Below, piece by piece: positions 60,561 through 64,000 of a stretch of DNA of 64,000 nucleotides (position 1 is the first letter of the stretch; the number at the start of each line of letters is the position of its first letter). Position numbers and translations under genes: made by a program. The DNA lies in NCBI GenBank assembly GCA_013298695.1, contig JAAFIS010000004.1, positions 297,739-361,738 on the forward strand, read 5' to 3'. The stretch is from Betaproteobacteria bacterium (GTDB lineage: Bacteria > Pseudomonadota > Gammaproteobacteria > Burkholderiales > Casimicrobiaceae). The notes beneath the pieces are model-generated. The model was not told the origin of the DNA. It ran no database searches and was given only the letters and a program-made list of their open reading frames with translations.

Positions 60561-62249
60561 TTTTTTCCTCTTTGCGCTCGCCTTCTTCAGCACCCGTTTG
60601 GCGGTCGCTTTCACTTCTTTCGCGACCGCCGCAACCGCGTCTTCCGCCGTCAACATCGCATCAAACGCCCCGGCGTCCGCGCCGACGTAGCCCTTTTCGA
60701 GCCACATGAGTGAGGTGGTAAGTTTTTCGAATTCGGGGGCGAAGCCGCCGATGATGTTTTCGGGATCGGGGCAGAGTTTTCGGTCGGTGATGAGGCCAAA
60801 CTGCACGCCGCCTGCGTAGGAAAGAATCGAGACACCAACGCCGACGTTGCCGCTTTGCGGCACCCAGAACATGTTTTGCGCGATCTTGCTGCCTGCGAGG
60901 TAGAGCGGGTTTGCGGGGCCGGGCACGTTGGTCATTACGGCGCTGCCTTTGTCGGAGAGCAGGCCGAGCGCTTGCCGCTGCACCGCTTTTGGCACGTAGC
61001 CCAAGATGCCCAAGAGCGCCATGCTCACCGCCGCTTGATAGCCGGTTTTAAGTGCGTTCATCCGTGCGCGCACTTCGAACACGCGGGCGATGGGATTGGC
61101 CACGCCAATCGGCAACTCAAGCCCAACTAAACCGAAGTGATTGCCGAGTTTGTATTCTTTGCCTTTCGGTCGCAAATTCACGGGCACGAAAGCGCGGAGC
61201 GTCGCGGTCTCAGGAATCGTGTCGCCCTTGCTCAAAATGTAATTGCGAATCGCGCCCGCAACGCTTGCTAGCAGCACATCGTTCACCGAGCAGCCCAAGA
61301 TGTAGCCAACGTCTTTGACTCGCACCAAATCAATCGGCTCGCTCCAGGCGACGCATTTAACGGTGCCCGTTTTGCCCTTCAGGCGCGTCGGCGTGTCAGA
61401 GGGCATCGTGGCCAGGTACGCAAGCTCTTGCGCTACGCCGGCGGCGACTTTCGCGGCGTCTGCCGCCTGCGTGGGATCGTCCACCCAGCGCGAATACTTC
61501 GACACCATTCGCGTGCCGATTTTCATGCCTTCATCCATTGCGGATTCAATCGGCGCTTTGAGCGGGCCGAGGCGATCAAACGCTTGTTGAGCGAAGCCTG
61601 CAATCGGCGCGCCTAGGTTCGCTGCGATTGGCAAGAGTCCGGGTACAGCGCCCGCGAGAAAGCCTTGAACCTGGTGTCCAATCGGGCCGAGTGAGGCCAT
61701 GATGTTGGCGATCGCATCTTCCTTGTCAACGGCAAACTTCTTCACCTTCGATTTTTGCGGGACCATCACCTCGCGCGGCGTGTCAGGTGCGTTCGGATCT
61801 TCGTCCGTCATGTTGAGCAATACGCCAATCAGGGCGATGCCGTCGGCAATGCAATGGTGAATCCGGGTGATGAGCGCGGAGCCGCCTTGATAGTTTTCGA
61901 TCAAATGCATTTGCCACAGCGGTTTCCCTTTGTCGAGCCTTTCGCTCGCCAGATCGGCAACCATCGCTTGCAACTCTCTTTCGCCACCCGCGCCGGGCAA
62001 ACGCACGCGATGCAAATGTCCGTCGAGGTCGAAATTGTCGTCGTCGATCCAGTGCGCCGACATCCCGTCATCAACGACATGCTGCCGAAAACGTGGGTAA
62101 ACAAGCAGCCGCCCCTCGATTAGCGCCTTAAATCGCTTTACGTCTAATGGTGTGTCAAACACCATCACCCCCACGATCATCATCAGGTTACTCGTCGAAT
62201 CCATCCGCAGCCATGCGGTGTCCACGCTCGACATCTTGTATTTCGCCAC
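60555..62249 (-). CDS. Wax ester synthase/diacylglycerol acyltransferase (WS/DGAT)
   Basis: A 564-aa acyltransferase that makes wax esters or triacylglycerol from acyl-CoA and an alcohol or diacylglycerol. The active site is HHCIADG near residue 133. Other family blocks are PLWQMHLIENYQGG, GCSVNDVLLASVAGAIRNYI, RAFVPVNLRP and the MTNVPGPANPLYLAG segment. The C-terminus is Lys/Ala-rich. The frame opens at a TTG (62273), but a GTG at 62249 with a perfect GGAGG four to five nt upstream is the better start, giving MAKYKMSSVDTAWLRMDS. It is divergent from an acyl-CoA-binding protein, a likely partner in lipid storage. Confidence 0.93.
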   Translation of the reverse strand: MAKYKMSSVDTAWLRMDSTSNLMMIVGVMVFDTPLDVKRFKALIEGRLLVYPRFRQHVVDDGMSAHWIDDDNFDLDGHLHRVRLPGAGGERELQAMVADLASERLDKGKPLWQMHLIENYQGGSALITRIHHCIADGIALIGVLLNMTDEDPNAPDTPREVMVPQKSKVKKFAVDKEDAIANIMASLGPIGHQVQGFLAGAVPGLLPIAANLGAPIAGFAQQAFDRLGPLKAPIESAMDEGMKIGTRMVSKYSRWVDDPTQAADAAKVAAGVAQELAYLATMPSDTPTRLKGKTGTVKCVAWSEPIDLVRVKDVGYILGCSVNDVLLASVAGAIRNYILSKGDTIPETATLRAFVPVNLRPKGKEYKLGNHFGLVGLELPIGVANPIARVFEVRARMNALKTGYQAAVSMALLGILGYVPKAVQRQALGLLSDKGSAVMTNVPGPANPLYLAGSKIAQNMFWVPQSGNVGVGVSILSYAGGVQFGLITDRKLCPDPENIIGGFAPEFEKLTTSLMWLEKGYVGADAGAFDAMLTAEDAVAAVAKEVKATAKRVLKKASAKRKKQ

Positions 62250-62348
62250 GGAATCCTCCTTATCGCGAGCCAAGCGTTATCACGCTTGCGGCTGCGCTAT
62301 CCTTGGCAAATAATAGCCCCAACCAATGCTCTACAGGAGGACAGCGAC

Positions 62349-62603
62349 ATGGCACTGAAAGACGATTTCGAAAAAGCACAGGCGGACGTCAAAACGCTGA
62401 AGGAAAAGCCCGACAACAGCACATTGCTTGAGCTTTACGCCTTTTACAAACAAGGCACCGAAGGCGATGCCACGGGCCGCAGGCCTGGAATCATGGATCC
62501 CGTCGGTCGCGCAAAATTCGACGCATGGGCCGGCAAGAAGGGCGCAAGTAACGACGACGCAATGAAGGGCTACATCACCCTGGTTAAAAAGCTACTCGGG
62601 TAA
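62349..62603 (+). CDS. Acyl-CoA-binding protein
   Basis: An 84-aa ACBP that binds medium- and long-chain acyl-CoA and delivers it to enzymes. The four-helix signature is complete: DDFEKAQADVKTL, LLELYAFYKQGTEGDA, RAKFDAWAGKKGASNDDAM and YITLVKKLLG. The ATG at 62349 follows AGGAGG with good spacing; the longer frame from 62286 starts at a TTG without a site. The gene is divergent from the WS/DGAT gene, sharing a gap of about 100 bp. Confidence 0.95.
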   Translation: MALKDDFEKAQADVKTLKEKPDNSTLLELYAFYKQGTEGDATGRRPGIMDPVGRAKFDAWAGKKGASNDDAMKGYITLVKKLLG

Positions 62604-62640
62604 CTTCGCATCAGCATTCCTTTTTCGCGAGACGCAAATA

Positions 62641-63102
62641 ATGGCTAATCCCCTTAAAACACTTGCTGCGGCGACGTTTTTTGCCCTTGCGGCGAGCGTT
62701 GCTCACTGCGCTACGCCGCCCGCACCCGAGTCGGTGGTAACAAGCAAGGAACCTCTCACCGTCGTCTATTGGACGGCGCGAGATTGCCGCTGGTGCACGT
62801 GGTGGGAAGGCAAAGTGATTGGCTCCGGCGGTGAGGCCAAGTTTCTCGCAAGCCCCGAAGGCAAGGCAGTTCGCTACGTCGTTCTGAAAAAGCCGCTGCT
62901 CTCGGTGCCTTACCAAGAAAACGACTTCCCTCAAGAGCACAAGTGGCTGTGGGAGCGAGTGAAAAGCGAAGCAGACGGCAAGATTCGCGGCTATCCAAGT
63001 TTTTCCCTCTATCAGGGCAAGAAACTAGTGACTTATGCACTTGGCGAGCCTGACGTTGAGGCTAAGCTCATTCCCGCGATTCGCGAGAAAATGAAGAACT
63101 AG
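62641..63102 (+). CDS. Exported thioredoxin-fold protein
   Basis: A 153-aa protein. The signal peptide is residues 1-24 (LAAATFFALAASVAHCA). The mature part starts a thioredoxin-like fold with VVYWTARDCRWCTWW, giving a CRWC active site at about residues 49-52, and continues to RGYPSFSLYQGKKLV with the cis-proline segment GYPSF. It is probably a periplasmic disulphide reductant or isomerase. It follows the acyl-CoA-binding gene by 37 bp and may share its transcript, though no functional link is evident. Confidence 0.8.
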   Translation: MANPLKTLAAATFFALAASVAHCATPPAPESVVTSKEPLTVVYWTARDCRWCTWWEGKVIGSGGEAKFLASPEGKAVRYVVLKKPLLSVPYQENDFPQEHKWLWERVKSEADGKIRGYPSFSLYQGKKLVTYALGEPDVEAKLIPAIREKMKN

Positions 63103-63145
63103 TCGCGGCTCACGCAGCGCTGAGCTGCGACGACGCTAGCGCAAT

Positions 63146-64000
63146 CTAGACGTTGAACAAAAAGTTCAACACGTCGCCGTCGTGCACGACATATTCCTTG
63201 CCTTCTGCGCGCATCTTCCCCGCTTCTTTCGCGCCGTTTTCACCTTTGAACTTGATGAAATCATCAAACGCGACGGTTTGCGCGCGAATGAAACCTTTTT
63301 CAAAATCGGTGTGAATGACGCCCGCGGCTTGTGGCGCGGTGTCGCCTTTGTGAATCGTCCAGGCGCGCACTTCTTTCACCCCCGCGGTGAAATACGTTTG
63401 CAGGCCGAGAAGCCCGTACCCCGCGCGGATTACGCGATTGAGTCCCGGCTCTTCGAGGCCCAGGTCTTTCAGAAACTCCATTTTGTCCGCATCATCCATG
63501 TCGCCAATTTCGGCTTCCATGTTGGCGCACACGGCAACGACGGGCGCTTTTTCTTTTGCCGCATAGTCAACGACGGCTTGATAGTGTTTGTTGTGCGCAA
63601 GATCGTTCGCATCGGCCACATTCGCCACATACATCGTAGGTTTTGATGTGATGAGAAACAGCGTTTTTACCAATGTTTTTTCTTCATCATCTAGGTCTAG
63701 CGAGCGTACGGCTTTGCCTTGATCCAACACTGCGCGGCATTTTTCTAGCAGGGGCAACATCTTGGTTGCTTCTTTGTCACCGCCGGTTGAGCGTGACAAT
63801 TTGGTGTAGCGATGCAGCGCTTTTTCAACGCTTGATAAATCGGCGAGGGCGAGCTCAGTGTTGATGACCTCGATGTCATCGATCGGCGAGACTTTGCCTG
63901 CAACGTGAATCACGTTGTCATCCTCAAAACAGCGTACGACGTGAGCCGTGGCATCGCATTCGCGAATATTGGCGAGGAACTGATTGCCCAAACCTTCGCC
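63146..64000 (-). CDS. ychF: Ribosome-binding GTPase/ATPase YchF (partial)
   Basis: The C-terminal part of YchF (about 285 residues; the true N-terminus with the P-loop lies beyond the window edge). Visible landmarks are [30 protein letters not shown], shown here as [13 protein letters not shown] and [13 protein letters not shown], the NxxD-type [11 protein letters not shown], and a C-terminal TGS domain with [17 protein letters not shown] and [13 protein letters not shown]. YchF is a universally conserved translation-associated OBG-family ATPase. A methionine at 63991 is internal, not the start. Confidence 0.96.
   Translation of the reverse strand, partial: GEGLGNQFLANIRECDATAHVVRCFEDDNVIHVAGKVSPIDDIEVINTELALADLSSVEKALHRYTKLSRSTGGDKEATKMLPLLEKCRAVLDQGKAVRSLDLDDEEKTLVKTLFLITSKPTMYVANVADANDLAHNKHYQAVVDYAAKEKAPVVAVCANMEAEIGDMDDADKMEFLKDLGLEEPGLNRVIRAGYGLLGLQTYFTAGVKEVRAWTIHKGDTAPQAAGVIHTDFEKGFIRAQTVAFDDFIKFKGENGAKEAGKMRAEGKEYVVHDGDVLNFLFNV

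Noticed and set aside
1..64000. tRNA, rRNA, CRISPR arrays, prophage and insertion sequences
   Set aside because: I looked for tRNA T-loop motifs with acceptor stems, regularly spaced repeats, integrases and transposases. None was convincing.

Overview
The window reads as a contiguous stretch of a betaproteobacterial chromosome of moderate G+C. The pointers are two Porin_4-type trimeric porins, a SpecificRecomb (gcr-type) membrane protein, Coq7, an EVE-domain gene beside 6S RNA and zapA, and the def/fmt, LysM, dprA, topB neighbourhood usual in Burkholderiales-like genomes. No tRNA, rRNA, CRISPR, phage or insertion sequence was recognised. The right-hand gene (ychF) runs off the edge.

Layout. 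1-7.9 kb: a PhyH dioxygenase translationally coupled to a gcr-type protein, a HAD phosphatase, hemB, a DEDD exonuclease coupled to a cNMP/CBS/DUF294 protein. 8-21 kb: housekeeping (pepN and an FKBP PPIase, an unrecognised 551-aa protein, fmt/def, LysM protein, dprA, topB, a tandem GNAT protein and an enoyl-CoA hydratase/HIBYL-CoA hydrolase-like protein). 22-32 kb: an accessory nutrient locus made of a secreted cyanophycinase, a TonB-dependent receptor, a basic amino acid ABC transporter in the order SBP-permease-permease-M14 deacylase-ATPase, and a divergent RpiR regulator. 32-38 kb: TauE/SafE, EVE, 6S RNA, zapA, a ZapB-like coiled coil, greB, then btuF and btuB behind a cobalamin riboswitch. 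38-46 kb: an MsbA-like exporter, a fused sugar-phosphate transferase/sugar dehydratase, two porins and coq7. 46-58 kb: msrB with a PLDc_N/TPR protein, a molybdopterin oxidoreductase, ttcA, a trypsin-fold protein lacking its catalytic triad, a BI-1 protein, an RRM glycine-rich protein, a ybhP/clsB-like pair and a DEAD-box helicase. 58-64 kb: a BaiN/HI0933 flavoprotein, a zeta-toxin-like kinase, a wax ester synthase/DGAT divergent from an acyl-CoA-binding protein, a periplasmic thioredoxin-fold protein and ychF.

The most interesting system is the 22-32 kb locus. A secreted cyanophycinase would cut external cyanophycin to beta-Asp-Arg dipeptides, the TonB receptor could import products, and the HisJ/ArgT-type transporter would take up arginine-like products. 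A near-identical 21-bp TTGCAA-containing site lies in front of the receptor gene and in the gap between the binding-protein gene and the rpiR-type gene, suggesting one regulator controls both transcription units. This is inference from gene content and sequence.

The second notable signal is a dispersed extragenic element: an AT-rich palindrome close to GCCCAATTTAATTGGGC with an ATAGCTA-like tail. It recurs about ten times, mostly at gene 3' ends, and several genes take their stop codon from its tail. Three other REP-like families occur at 5.1-5.3, 34.7-34.8 and 58.3 kb, and a fourth at the left edge.
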